Positions 17,369 to 26,499 are shown, counted from the stretch's first letter. The stretch: DNA of 41,017 nucleotides from Burkholderiaceae bacterium (GCA_017461315.1 JAFTYR010000011.1:1-41017), one strand, 5' to 3'. Numbers and translations are program-made. Notes: generated from the sequence alone by a model not told the origin.

Positions 17369-17388
17369 ATAAAGGTGTCTACCTTTAT
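17369..17388 (-). promoter_or_regulatory. Hairpin between rsmB and DUF4390 hiding an SD-like sequence
   Basis: In the transcript ATAAAGGT pairs perfectly with ACCTTTAT around an AGAC loop. It begins right after the rsmB stop (TGA 17392-17390). The 5' arm contains AAAGGT, the only SD-like element before the DUF4390 start, so ribosomes finishing rsmB would be expected to open it. This is an inferred translational-coupling element. Confidence 0.45.
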
Positions 17389-17389
17389 A

Positions 17390-18688
17390 TCAGCTTTTTT
17401 CAATCAAAGCATAAAAGAAACCATCATGACAATCTGAAGTACCATTCTCTCTTACTTCATCACTAGGCTTCAAACGCAAGTATCCTTTAGGTGCATTACA
17501 GAAGGGTACCATTACAGCATCCGAATGCGTAGAGATAAAATTAGATATTTGATTAACTCCTTCTTCAGGAAAAACAGAACAAACCGCATAAAGAAGCCTT
17601 CCGCCTTTTGCTAGTAAAGGCCAAAGATTTTCCAATAAACGATTTTGTTCTTTAGCTAAGTTCTGTATATCTTCTGGTCTTCTTACCCAGGGAATATCCG
17701 GATGTCTCCTTACAATTCCCGACGCAGTACAAGGAGCATCCAATAATATCCGATCAAACTTCTCTCCGTCCCACCACTTATCCACATTACCTGAATCTGA
17801 TACCTTAACTTCACAAGAAAGGCCTAAGCGGGATAAATTCTCATGTATTCGCCCAGCTCGAAGTGGATCTATTTCTAAAGCTAATAAATCTAAATCCGCA
17901 ATTTCGGCTAAATGAGCTGTTTTTCCTCCTGGAGCAGAACAAGCATCAAGTACTCGCATGCCATTTTTTACTCCAAGAATCTTCGCTGCGAGCTGACTAC
18001 CGGCATCTTGAACCGATACTTCTCCATCCATAAAACCAGGAATTTGTTCTACTCGTACTGGTTTTTTTAAAACAATACCATCGTCACCCACCAAAGAGGA
18101 TTCAATTGCAAGAGTATCTAATTTAGCCTTGTAGTCACCTCGAGATAGCTTTCTTTGATTAACTCTTAAGGTCATCGGTGGATGTTTCTTTTGTACTTCA
18201 AAAACTTCTTTTGAGTCCGTTCCAAAAACATCCTGATAACGTTTGATCCACCAATTCGGTGCATTGAAAAGAACGGTTTCATCCTTTGAGACTTGCTTTA
18301 TCAATTCGTCTTTTTCTCGACAAAAACGACGCAATACAGCATTAACAAAACCAGAAACTCGAGGATTTTTATCCAAAAACTTCGAGGCCTTAACACACTC
18401 ATTAACGATAGCAAATACCGATCTACGACCTTCAATAATTTGAACCAAACTCACTTGAATCAGAGCTTCAATTACTGGTTTAGACTTTCGCTCCATCAAT
18501 TTATTAGAAAGAGCTATAGCCAATGCTCGATTACGTTGGGTCGTGTAAATGATACTTTGAACTGCGGATTTAATCTCTTTTGAGCCCTCTAAATTAGACA
18601 ACTCCTTGTCCAAAGGAGCGCCACGAAGGATTTGCATCCAAACCTTAGTCGCAACGCTAACAACGCTATGTAAAGAATTTACACTCAT
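17390..18688 (-). CDS. rsmB: 16S rRNA (cytosine-5) methyltransferase RsmB
   Basis: 432 residues: a NusB-like RNA-binding N-terminus (about 1-150) and a SAM-dependent methyltransferase with motif I VLDACSAPGGKTAHLAE, the motif IV catalytic-loop Cys320 in LDAPCTASG and the nucleophile Cys370 in YAVCSVFPEEG. It makes m5C967 in 16S rRNA in E. coli. The start ATG 18688 overlaps the fmt stop by 4 bases (ATGA), the usual fmt-rsmB coupling. Confidence 0.96.
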   Translation of the reverse strand: MSVNSLHSVVSVATKVWMQILRGAPLDKELSNLEGSKEIKSAVQSIIYTTQRNRALAIALSNKLMERKSKPVIEALIQVSLVQIIEGRRSVFAIVNECVKASKFLDKNPRVSGFVNAVLRRFCREKDELIKQVSKDETVLFNAPNWWIKRYQDVFGTDSKEVFEVQKKHPPMTLRVNQRKLSRGDYKAKLDTLAIESSLVGDDGIVLKKPVRVEQIPGFMDGEVSVQDAGSQLAAKILGVKNGMRVLDACSAPGGKTAHLAEIADLDLLALEIDPLRAGRIHENLSRLGLSCEVKVSDSGNVDKWWDGEKFDRILLDAPCTASGIVRRHPDIPWVRRPEDIQNLAKEQNRLLENLWPLLAKGGRLLYAVCSVFPEEGVNQISNFISTHSDAVMVPFCNAPKGYLRLKPSDEVRENGTSDCHDGFFYALIEKS

Positions 18689-19662
18689 TCAAGAATCGTC
18701 CCTTCAGACAATGTGAAACCGGAAAGAAACTGTTTGGCGGGTAATTTCTTACCACCCGATCGTTGCATTTCCGTTAATAACAAAACTGAACCGTCTCCAC
18801 AAGCAATTTCAAGGAAGCCTTCAGAATCTACACCAAGCACAGTTCCTGCCATTTGGTTCGTCTTTTTACCAGAAACTTTAGCCCCCCAAGCCTTCACCAC
18901 TTGATCTTTAACCATAAAAGTTGATCCTGGGAATGGATTAAAGGCTCGAATTTGTGCAGATAAAGCATCAGCCGTTTTGCTAAAGACTAAACCGGCCTCC
19001 TCTTTTTGTAATTTATTGGCGTATGTAACCCCTATTTCTGGTTGTTTACGAGGTGGATATTGATCTACATCTTTTAGGTACTTGACGAGCATATTTGCGC
19101 CAAGATCTGCTAACTCCTGAGTTAATGTGAGTGCAGTTTCTGTGCCGTTAAGTTTTCTTTCTTCCTCATAAAGCATATCACCCGTATCAAGCCCCGCATC
19201 CATTTCCATAATGGTGATACCGACCTTAGGATCTTGCTCTAAAATTGCTCGAGCGATGGGTGCAGCACCCCGCCAACGCGGTAGCAAACTACCATGAACA
19301 TTAACCGCTTTAATCGGTTCGTACCCTTTACGAATAATTCCAGTAGGTAAATTCAAAATATCTGTAGGGATGATTAAACCGTAGGCTGCTACAACCAAAA
19401 GATCCGGTTTTATTTCCTCCAAAACCTTACGAATACGAACAGCTTCTTCCCCGCCTTTTGACAAACTCAGACTCATCGGTGTTTCTACGGGAATATTATT
19501 TTCTAACGCCAATTGCTTTACTTCACTCATCTTCAACTTCCGCCCCCTACCTGCAGGGCGATCTGGTTGAGTCAAAACTAAAGAAACTTCAAATTGTGCG
19601 TCAATTAACGCCTTTAATGAGCTAGCAGCAAAATCTGGTGTTCCGGCAAAAATTATCTTCAT
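18685..19662 (-). CDS. fmt: Methionyl-tRNA formyltransferase
   Basis: 325 residues; transfers a formyl group from 10-formyl-THF to Met-tRNA(fMet). Motifs: MKIIFAGTPDFAASSL, QPDRPAGRGRKL, the catalytic VNVHGSLLPRWRGAAPI with its conserved His, and MDAGLDTGDM with the catalytic Asp, then an OB-like C-terminal domain (FNPFPGSTF). It heads the fmt-rsmB-DUF4390-ntrYX-trkAH transcript. In many bacteria def lies immediately upstream on the same strand; here an oppositely oriented hydrolase gene separates them. Confidence 0.97.
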   Translation of the reverse strand: MKIIFAGTPDFAASSLKALIDAQFEVSLVLTQPDRPAGRGRKLKMSEVKQLALENNIPVETPMSLSLSKGGEEAVRIRKVLEEIKPDLLVVAAYGLIIPTDILNLPTGIIRKGYEPIKAVNVHGSLLPRWRGAAPIARAILEQDPKVGITIMEMDAGLDTGDMLYEEERKLNGTETALTLTQELADLGANMLVKYLKDVDQYPPRKQPEIGVTYANKLQKEEAGLVFSKTADALSAQIRAFNPFPGSTFMVKDQVVKAWGAKVSGKKTNQMAGTVLGVDSEGFLEIACGDGSVLLLTEMQRSGGKKLPAKQFLSGFTLSEGTILE

Positions 19663-19754
19663 TTTTTTCTAAAAGTGTTTTTGTAATTGTAAAGCCAAGA
19701 GTAAAAACTCACATTAACGCTAAAATGTATTTAGCTGTTTTTATCTGCAAAATT

Positions 19755-20651
19755 ATGCAAAAAATTCAACTCTCAAGAATAAATATGTCTTATGACATTT
19801 ATGGTGACTCAAACCTACCTCCCGTTTTACTCATTATGGGAATTGGTATGTCATCAAAAGTATGTTCACGAGACTTTATAAATCTTTTATTGAGAAAGGG
19901 ATTAAGAGTCATCATTGCAGATAACCGAGATAGCGGTCAATCTACTCATTTCAGTAACGCTCCAATATCAATGTCGGTTCCTGTTGCTATCGGACGAGCC
20001 TTTTTGAGATTACCAATACCTGCTCCCTACTCTTTAGAAGATATGGCTTTAGATTATTCAGAATTTTTAAATAAAATTCACGTTGATCGCACCCATATCA
20101 TCGGTATATCTCTTGGAGGAATGATTGCTCAAACGTTAGCAACGATCAGACCCTCTCAGACAAGTTCTTTAACCATTGTCATGGGATCCTCGGGTAACCC
20201 TAGAACATGTTTTGGAAAAATGAAAACGGTCTACTCACTCTGGTCTTATATTTCGTCCTTTGATCGAACTGAAGAGATCGAAAAGAGTTGCTACAACATA
20301 TTTAATCTATTGAAAAGTCCAAACTATCACTATAACAAAGATGAACGACAGGCTCTTATAAAGGAAGTTGTAGAGGCTGGCCTAGATATTCACGCAATTG
20401 AAAGACAGTTTTTGGCCATTTTTTCTAGTGGGGATCGAAGCAATCAACTAAAAACGATCAAAGCCCCTACCCTGATCCTTCACGGGGAAGACGACCCAAT
20501 CGTACCTCTTTCCGCTGCGAAGGAACTGGTAGAAATCATTCCACAAGCATCACTAAATATTTTTGAAAAGATGGGACACGACCTGCCTCCGATCCACTTT
20601 GAGAAAATGGCAGATCTTATAGCAAGTCATATCTGGAATTCAGAAGGTTAA
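19755..20651 (+). CDS. Alpha/beta hydrolase family protein
   Basis: 298 residues of the alpha/beta-hydrolase fold: oxyanion segment [11 protein letters not shown], nucleophile elbow [10 protein letters not shown] (Ser119), an acid in [12 protein letters not shown] and the catalytic His in MGHDLPPIH. It resembles the esterase/methylesterase (RdmC-like) group, so an ester or lactone substrate is likely but not known. ATG 19755 ([20 protein letters not shown]) gives the normal family start; the longer frame overlapping fmt adds unrelated sequence. It sits alone on the plus strand between fmt and def. Its stop shares TTAA with the def stop. Confidence 0.85.
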   Translation: MQKIQLSRINMSYDIYGDSNLPPVLLIMGIGMSSKVCSRDFINLLLRKGLRVIIADNRDSGQSTHFSNAPISMSVPVAIGRAFLRLPIPAPYSLEDMALDYSEFLNKIHVDRTHIIGISLGGMIAQTLATIRPSQTSSLTIVMGSSGNPRTCFGKMKTVYSLWSYISSFDRTEEIEKSCYNIFNLLKSPNYHYNKDERQALIKEVVEAGLDIHAIERQFLAIFSSGDRSNQLKTIKAPTLILHGEDDPIVPLSAAKELVEIIPQASLNIFEKMGHDLPPIHFEKMADLIASHIWNSEG

Positions 20652-21169
20652 CCTTCTTGATTTTTCTTTTCTGCTAGGCGCATTTTCTTTATTTTTTTAC
20701 AGATGCGATCCTGCTTTAATCGACTGAGATGATCGATGAAAACATGGCCTTCTAAGTGATCGATTTCATGCTGAACACAAACTGCAAGAAGACCATCGCA
20801 AGCAAGCGTGAACTCCTTACCCTCTAAATCAACTGCCTTAACGACTACCTCTGATGGGCGATCCACCTTGTCATAAATTCCAGGTAGCGACAAACAGCCC
20901 TCTTCCCATGTTTTCTTTTCTTCACTGCTTGAAATGATTTCTGGGTTTATAAGTACCTTTAAATCATTTTTTTCTTCAGTAACATCAATCACTACTAATC
21001 TAATGTGACGATCCACCTGAGTCGCAGCTAGGCCAACGCCAGGAGCCTTGTACATAGTTTCAGCCATATCTGCAACGAGTTGCTTTAGCTCATCATTAAA
21101 TTCTGTTACTGGTTTTGCTTTTGTTCCCAACCGAGCATCGGGATATTTCAAAATAGAAAGAATTGCCAT
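20648..21169 (-). CDS. def: Peptide deformylase
   Basis: 173 residues; removes the N-terminal formyl group from new proteins. The three metal-binding motifs are present: [18 protein letters not shown] (Cys92) and [10 protein letters not shown] (His134, Glu135, His138). GAGG precedes ATG 21169. It works with Fmt (formylation and deformylation) but is separated from fmt by the convergent hydrolase gene. It ends with a Lys/Arg-rich helix. Confidence 0.97.
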   Translation of the reverse strand: MAILSILKYPDARLGTKAKPVTEFNDELKQLVADMAETMYKAPGVGLAATQVDRHIRLVVIDVTEEKNDLKVLINPEIISSSEEKKTWEEGCLSLPGIYDKVDRPSEVVVKAVDLEGKEFTLACDGLLAVCVQHEIDHLEGHVFIDHLSRLKQDRICKKIKKMRLAEKKNQEG

Positions 21170-21228
21170 GGGACCTCTTTAAATAACTCTGCGGATCATA
21201 CTACGTTATTTTCACACGTTTATCTTTT

Positions 21229-21333
21229 ATGACACAACAAGAGCAAAATAAAACAAATAGTTTTTCAAACGTAGTACCTAAAACTCAAAAACGTGATACT
21301 TTAAAAAAAACATTGGATTTTTCAAATGAGTAA
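21229..21333 (+). CDS. Possible 34-residue ORF overlapping the start of topB
   Basis: ATG 21229 to TAA 21331-21333 encodes a polar, Lys/Gln/Asn-rich 34-residue peptide (MTQQEQNKTNSFSNVVPKTQ...). Its last codons overlap the topB start by 8 bases (ATGAGTAA), as in translational coupling. There is no clear Shine-Dalgarno and I recognise no family. It may be a leader peptide, the remnant of a longer gene, or chance in A+T-rich DNA. The rest of the 21170-21325 gap shows nothing I can name. Confidence 0.25.
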   Translation: MTQQEQNKTNSFSNVVPKTQKRDTLKKTLDFSNE

Positions 21334-23797
21334 AACTCTGGTTATTGCAGAAAAACCTTCTGTGGCGACAGATATTGCCCGAGCTTTAGGTGGTTTAAAA
21401 AAAGAAGGTGATCACTACGAGAATGACACGTTCATTGTCGCTAGTGCTGTGGGTCATTTACTTGAAATCAAAGCCCCTGATGAATATGAAGTGAAAAGAG
21501 GAAAATGGAGTTTTGACCACCTTCCCGTTATTCCTCCTTATTTCGACTTACAACCCATAAAAAAATCAGAAGCCAAGCTAAAAAGCTTAATTAAATTAAT
21601 CAAAAAACGAGATGTTAACCTCATCATCAATGCTTGTGATGCGGGCCGTGAAGGGGAATTGATTTTCCGATACATCATTGAAGCTTCTAAAACAAAAAAG
21701 AAATTACAACGCTTATGGCTTCAATCAATGACTAAAAGCGCTATTCAAGAAGCGTTTAAACAACTTCGTACTGACGAAGAAATGCTTCCTTTGGCAGACG
21801 CTGCTAAAAGTCGATCCGAAGCCGATTGGCTCGTAGGTATTAATAGCACTAGAGCTATGACGGCTTTCAATAGTAAAGACGGAGGCTTTTTCCTCACAAC
21901 CGTTGGACGCGTTCAAACCCCTACGCTCGCCTTGGTGACTAAGCGTGACTCTGAAATTAAAAGCTTCATACCCCAAGATTATTGGGAAGTACACGCTCGA
22001 TTCAAGGTGGAGGCAGGTATCTATGAAGGAAAGTGGTTTGATCCCTCATTCCGTAAAGATTCTGATACTACGCACAAAGCAGAACGCCTTTGGAATGAAC
22101 AAGTCGCTAATACGATCGTTCAACAGTGCCAAAATCAATCTGGCTTTGTTAAAGAAGAATCTAAACCTTCGACAAGTCTCTGTCCGGCCTTGTTCGATTT
22201 AACCAGTTTGCAACGAGAAGCCAATTCTAAGTTTGGTTTTTCAGCTAAAACAACGCTTTCAATTGCTCAGTCACTTTACGAAAAGCACAAGGTTCTTACC
22301 TACCCAAGAACAGACGCTAGAGCATTACCCGAAGATTATATTTCTACGGTAAAAGAAACCCTCCAATCACTGTCCAATAATGACAGCATGGGAAATTTTG
22401 CAACTCAAGTTCTTGAGAACTCCTGGGTAAAGCCAAATAAAAGAATTTTTAATAATGCGAAGATTAGTGACCACTTCGCGATTATTCCAACAACACAACA
22501 ACCTCCGTCTAGTTTGTCCGAGGTTGAGTTAAAGATATATAACCTAGTCGCAAAACGATTTATCGCAGTTTTCTTCCCTGCTGCGGAGTTTAAAAACACA
22601 ATCCGTACAACAGTTGTTGCCAACCACTCGTTTAAGAGCGAAGGAAAAGTACTAACAAAAGCCGGATGGTTAGCTGTTTATGGTAAGTCAATTGAAGATG
22701 ATCAGAAGACACTTGTTCCGGTTGAAACGGATGAATCTCCTGTAACGATAGAGATCAACTCTGTAAAACTTCAAACAAAACCACCTGCTCCGTATAACGA
22801 AGCGACTCTATTGAGCGCCATGGAAAGTGCGGGTAAGAACGTTGAAGAAGCCGAACTTCGTGAAGCTATGAAGGAGAAAGGCATTGGTACACCAGCGACT
22901 CGAGCCTCGATCATCGAAGGCCTAATTCTTCAAGGTTATATGATTCGCGATGGACGTGACCTAATCCCTACTTACAAAGCTAAACAATTGATGACCTTAC
23001 TTAAGGGACTGGACATTAAAGTACTCTCTGAAGCAGAATTAACCGGGGAATGGGAATACAAACTGGCCTTAATTGAAAAAGGTAAATTATCTCGGAAAGA
23101 CTTTATTACAGAGATTTCTGACTTAACCAATGATATTGTTTCTAAAGCAAAATCATATGAATCGAACTCAGTACCAATCGAAAATCCAGTTACATTAGAG
23201 TCTCCATGTCCAAAATGTAGCGGTAAAGTCATTGAAAATTACAAACGCTTCACTTGTACAAACTGTGACTATAGTATTTCCAAGCATCCAGGGGGAAGAA
23301 CCTTCTCTCCATCAGAAATTGATGAATTACTGCAGAAGAAACAAATTGGACCATTATCTGGCTTCATCAGCAAGATGGGACGACCATTTTCTGCAATTTT
23401 GAAGCTAGGCCCAGCTCCTGATTACAAGCTTGATTTTGATTTTGGTAATGAAGAGAAAAAAGCAGAAGAAGAGAACTTTGATCTGTCTACCGCTAAACTC
23501 CTTGGCATCTGCCCAGTATGTCAAGGACGAGTAGTTGAAACACCAAGTTCGTATGCTTGTGAAAACTCAATTCAAAAATCTAGTAAGAAATGCACCTTCC
23601 GTGTAGGTCGTACAATTTTGCAACAGGAAATATCGGAACAAAATATCCAGAAGCTCTTAGAGACAAAAAAAACCGATGTTATGGACGGTTTTGTATCGAA
23701 CCGTACCCATCGTAAGTTCTCGGCCAAATTAGCTTTAAATGCGAAGGGACAAATTACTTTCGAATTTGAACCTCGTACACGTACCGCGAAAAAATAA
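21326..23797 (+). CDS. topB: DNA topoisomerase III
   Basis: 823 residues, a type IA topoisomerase that decatenates DNA. The N-terminal TOPRIM domain begins MSKTLVIAEKPSVATDIARA and includes NACDAGREGELIFRY. The catalytic tyrosine is Tyr326 in VLTYPRTDARALP. GKNVEEAELREAMKEKGIGTPATRA follows. Unlike E. coli TopB, two C-terminal zinc-ribbon-like repeats are seen (CPKCSGK...CTNC near 630 and CPVCQGR...C...C near 732); the second has a longer loop between cysteines. The start ATG 21326 lacks a strong SD and overlaps a possible small ORF. Confidence 0.96.
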   Translation: MSKTLVIAEKPSVATDIARALGGLKKEGDHYENDTFIVASAVGHLLEIKAPDEYEVKRGKWSFDHLPVIPPYFDLQPIKKSEAKLKSLIKLIKKRDVNLIINACDAGREGELIFRYIIEASKTKKKLQRLWLQSMTKSAIQEAFKQLRTDEEMLPLADAAKSRSEADWLVGINSTRAMTAFNSKDGGFFLTTVGRVQTPTLALVTKRDSEIKSFIPQDYWEVHARFKVEAGIYEGKWFDPSFRKDSDTTHKAERLWNEQVANTIVQQCQNQSGFVKEESKPSTSLCPALFDLTSLQREANSKFGFSAKTTLSIAQSLYEKHKVLTYPRTDARALPEDYISTVKETLQSLSNNDSMGNFATQVLENSWVKPNKRIFNNAKISDHFAIIPTTQQPPSSLSEVELKIYNLVAKRFIAVFFPAAEFKNTIRTTVVANHSFKSEGKVLTKAGWLAVYGKSIEDDQKTLVPVETDESPVTIEINSVKLQTKPPAPYNEATLLSAMESAGKNVEEAELREAMKEKGIGTPATRASIIEGLILQGYMIRDGRDLIPTYKAKQLMTLLKGLDIKVLSEAELTGEWEYKLALIEKGKLSRKDFITEISDLTNDIVSKAKSYESNSVPIENPVTLESPCPKCSGKVIENYKRFTCTNCDYSISKHPGGRTFSPSEIDELLQKKQIGPLSGFISKMGRPFSAILKLGPAPDYKLDFDFGNEEKKAEEENFDLSTAKLLGICPVCQGRVVETPSSYACENSIQKSSKKCTFRVGRTILQQEISEQNIQKLLETKKTDVMDGFVSNRTHRKFSAKLALNAKGQITFEFEPRTRTAKK

Positions 23798-23798
23798 A

Positions 23799-23823
23799 AT
23801 CAGAGACATTCGTTATCTCTGAT
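23799..23823 (-). terminator. Terminator for the DUF21/CBS gene (minus)
   Basis: ATCAGAGA pairs with TCTCTGAT around CATTCGTTA. Read on the minus strand it is followed by TTTATTTTTT, so it stops transcription of the minus-strand gene just at the topB stop. Confidence 0.7.
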
Positions 23824-23834
23824 TCGCTGAGAGT

Positions 23835-23861
23835 AAGGAGGGGTTCACCCTCCTTCTTTTT
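23835..23861 (+). terminator. Terminator for topB (plus)
   Basis: AAGGAGGG pairs with CCCTCCTT around GTTCA and is followed by CTTTTT. The T run reaches the stop codon of the convergent gene. Confidence 0.7.
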
Positions 23862-25155
23862 AGTCCATTTCTGATAGTTTTGTAGCTAAAATCTGATTAA
23901 TTCGATGATTATCAACATCAATAACTTCAAAACGATAGCCTCCGAACTCCACTCGATCCGTTAGCTTCGGAACTCTACGTAACATGTACATCATGAAGCC
24001 AGCCATTGTTTCGTAGGACTCATCGTCTGGGAAACGATCGAATCCAAATTTGATTTCAACGTCATCGACAGGAGTTGAACCATCAATCAACCAAGTTCCG
24101 TCATCACGAGACACGATCTGAGCATCTTCTGGATCTGTTACAAAATCAGCCATTACCGTACTCATAATGTCGTTGATTGTAATAATTCCTACTGTTAGCG
24201 CATACTCATTTACAACTACAGCAAAGTCTGCACGTTGAGCCTTAAAGACTTCGAGTGCCTCTGACAAAGAAAGAGTGTCTGGCAACGCAGGAACCTTTTT
24301 AATAAGTTCCGTATTGGATAGCGAAACAGGCTTCCCTTCTATCACTCGACTTAAGAAGTCTTTAGCATCCACATAACCGACAACATGATCAACATCTCGA
24401 TCACATACTAAAAAACTAGTATGAGGTGTTTCCGCTAATTTCTTTGTGACACTTTCTTGCCCCTCATCGAGGGTAAAAAACACGACACTCTCTCTTGGTG
24501 TCATTGCACTTGGAACCAATCTATTCTCCAAGTCCATCACGTTTTCAATTGCGGACTGTTCGCTTGGTGCTAAAAGACCTGCAGCGGCTCCCGCATCAAC
24601 AGTAGCAACGATATCGTCACTGGTTAACTGATCGTCTTTTTTCGTTGAAATACCGAGCATCTTTAAGATAAATGTTGATGAACTCGTTAGGAACCACACT
24701 AATGGCATCAACAACTTACTTAAAAGAATCGTCATACCAATCACTCGTACAGACACAGCCTCGGGATGCGTCAAACTAATACGACGAGGAATTAGGTCGG
24801 CAAAAAGAACAAATAATAAAGTTACGGTAATAAACGAAACTAAGAAGGAGGCTGTTCCTAAATAATCAGCAGGAACAAATCCTTTAAAAATAATTTCGAA
24901 TATTTCACTAAAGGCTGAATCTCCGACAATACCGCCAAGAATTGCAACGGCATTTACACCAATCTGAATAACAGAGAAGAAGGGACCTGGTTTACTGCGG
25001 AAGTTCAGAACTTTTTCTGCTCGCAAATCCCCTTGTTCGATCATTTGCTGGAGACGAAGTTTTCGTGCTCCCGTAATTGAAATCTCGGCGAGCGAAAAAA
25101 AAGCGCCCATACAAATTAATACGATAATAAATAAAGTCTTGGCTGTAACATCCAA
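23860..25155 (-). CDS. DUF21/CBS/CorC_HlyC-domain membrane protein (PaeA/YtfL-like)
   Basis: About 431 residues: an N-terminal DUF21 (CNNM) domain with four hydrophobic segments (ICMGAFFSLAEISITGARKLR, IQIGVNAVAILGGI, VLFADLIPRRISL), paired CBS domains (MTPRESVVFFTLDE... and ADFAVVVNEYALTVGIITINDIM) and a C-terminal CorC_HlyC/TerC-associated domain. Related proteins export polyamines or affect divalent metal homeostasis; substrate here is unknown. I choose TTG 25155 as start because GGAG lies 6 bases upstream and the product then begins right at the first membrane segment; GTG 25206 and ATG 25188/25185 in the same frame lack ribosome sites. Confidence 0.85.
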   Translation of the reverse strand: MDVTAKTLFIIVLICMGAFFSLAEISITGARKLRLQQMIEQGDLRAEKVLNFRSKPGPFFSVIQIGVNAVAILGGIVGDSAFSEIFEIIFKGFVPADYLGTASFLVSFITVTLLFVLFADLIPRRISLTHPEAVSVRVIGMTILLSKLLMPLVWFLTSSSTFILKMLGISTKKDDQLTSDDIVATVDAGAAAGLLAPSEQSAIENVMDLENRLVPSAMTPRESVVFFTLDEGQESVTKKLAETPHTSFLVCDRDVDHVVGYVDAKDFLSRVIEGKPVSLSNTELIKKVPALPDTLSLSEALEVFKAQRADFAVVVNEYALTVGIITINDIMSTVMADFVTDPEDAQIVSRDDGTWLIDGSTPVDDVEIKFGFDRFPDDESYETMAGFMMYMLRRVPKLTDRVEFGGYRFEVIDVDNHRINQILATKLSEMD

Positions 25156-25272
25156 GATAAACTCCTGAATATAAAGAAGAGCCATCATTTTAAAGCATGG
25201 ATGCACAACAACAAAATCAATCGACTACAGGAGAACCTCTACCCATTTGATCCCAGTGTTTTCTAAACTCCC

Positions 25273-25289
25273 ATAACCGATATGGTTAT
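25273..25289. promoter_or_regulatory. Inverted repeat upstream of aapJ
   Basis: ATAACC-GATAT-GGTTAT, two perfect 6-base arms about 135 bases before the aapJ ATG. The 25207-25423 gap is otherwise A+T-rich with no gene I can support. The repeat could be an operator for the importer operon or the gene to its left. No regulator can be named. Confidence 0.3.
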
Positions 25290-25423
25290 TACCTATATTT
25301 TTAGATCAAAAGATAATATGAAGGAAATAAAAAATCTTTTTTTCTAAATTTTTTCTTAATATTTCAAGAAATACTCTCATACTATGTAAGAATATAACTT
25401 GTATAAAATTACAGGAGGAACTT

Positions 25424-26446
25424 ATGAATAAGATCTTAGGTAGCGTTGCCTTGGTCGGTCTTTCTTGCGTATGTGCATCTACAGTATTTGCGGGCACAGT
25501 CTTAGATAAAGTTAGGAAAAATGATGTTGTTGTATGCGGGGTGAACACAGCGGCTCCCGGCTTCAGCAACGCAGACAGTAAAGGACAGTGGACTGGTTTG
25601 GATGTAGATTACTGCCATGCTTTAGCCGCAGCAGTTTTAGGTGATGCTAATAAGGTCAAATACGTTCCATTGAATTCCCCTCAGCGTTTCTCTGCTTTAC
25701 AAGCAGGCGAAGTTGACGTTCTCGCAAGAAATACAACCTGGAATCTGACTCGTGACGCATCTCTTGGTGCTGTATTCGTTGGCATTAATTACTTCGACGG
25801 CCAAGGCTTCATGGTTCCAAAAAAGCTTAACGTCAAATCCGCAAAACAGCTAAATGGTGCGACTATTTGTGTCCAGTCAGGTACAAGTAGCGAAAAAAGT
25901 GTTGCTGACTACTTTAATGCCAACAAGCTCAAGTACAAGGCTGTTTTGTTCGACACAACAGAAGCAACACAAGGTGCCTTCATCTCCGGACGTTGTCAGG
26001 TTTACACCACCGATATGAGTGACTTAGCTGGTGCTCGTACTCGTGCTAAAAATCCGGATGATTTCGTAATTCTTCCAGATGTTATTTCGAAAGAGCCTTT
26101 AGGTCCATCCGTTGCAAAGGGTGACAACGAATGGTTCCAAATCGCTCGCTGGGTTCTCAATGCGTGGATTGAAGCTGAAGAGTTAGGTGTTTCAAAGGCC
26201 AATGTTGATTCTATGCGTGACACCTCTGTAAATCCAAACATTCAGAGACTCCTAGGAAAAGCTGAAGATATGGGTAAACTACTCGGTTTAGATAAAGACT
26301 GGTCTTACCGTATCGTTAAGCAAGTTGGCAACTACGGTGAAAGCTTTGATAAGAATTTAGGACCGAATAGTTCACTTAAGTTACCCCGTGGTGTAAATAA
26401 TCTATGGACTAATGGCGGTATTCTCTACGCACCTCCTGTTCGGTAA
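25424..26446 (+). CDS. aapJ: Amino-acid ABC transporter substrate-binding protein (AapJ-like)
   Basis: 340 residues with a signal peptide (MNKILGSVALVGLSCVCASTVFAG) and the family-3 solute-binding fold: VRKNDVVVCGVNTAAPGFS, GLDVDYCHALAAAVLGD, PLNSPQRFSALQAGEVDVLARNTTWN and CQVYTTDMSDLAG. This is the AapJ/YhdW group that captures broad-range L-amino acids in the periplasm. AGGAGG lies 5 bases before the ATG, a very strong site suiting a highly made binding protein. Membrane partners follow at once; the gap to aapQ holds a strong hairpin. Confidence 0.95.
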   Translation: MNKILGSVALVGLSCVCASTVFAGTVLDKVRKNDVVVCGVNTAAPGFSNADSKGQWTGLDVDYCHALAAAVLGDANKVKYVPLNSPQRFSALQAGEVDVLARNTTWNLTRDASLGAVFVGINYFDGQGFMVPKKLNVKSAKQLNGATICVQSGTSSEKSVADYFNANKLKYKAVLFDTTEATQGAFISGRCQVYTTDMSDLAGARTRAKNPDDFVILPDVISKEPLGPSVAKGDNEWFQIARWVLNAWIEAEELGVSKANVDSMRDTSVNPNIQRLLGKAEDMGKLLGLDKDWSYRIVKQVGNYGESFDKNLGPNSSLKLPRGVNNLWTNGGILYAPPVR

Positions 26447-26476
26447 AATTCGACTTGGTTGAGTAGAAATAACAAC

Positions 26477-26499
26477 AAATGGCGGCTATGCCGCCATTT
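26477..26499 (+). promoter_or_regulatory. aapJ-aapQ intercistronic hairpin
   Basis: AAATGGCGGC pairs perfectly with GCCGCCATTT around TAT, a 10-bp stem with no T run after it. Such stems after binding-protein genes commonly block 3' exonucleases or attenuate read-through, giving more binding protein than permease. The role here is inferred from position and structure. Confidence 0.7.
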
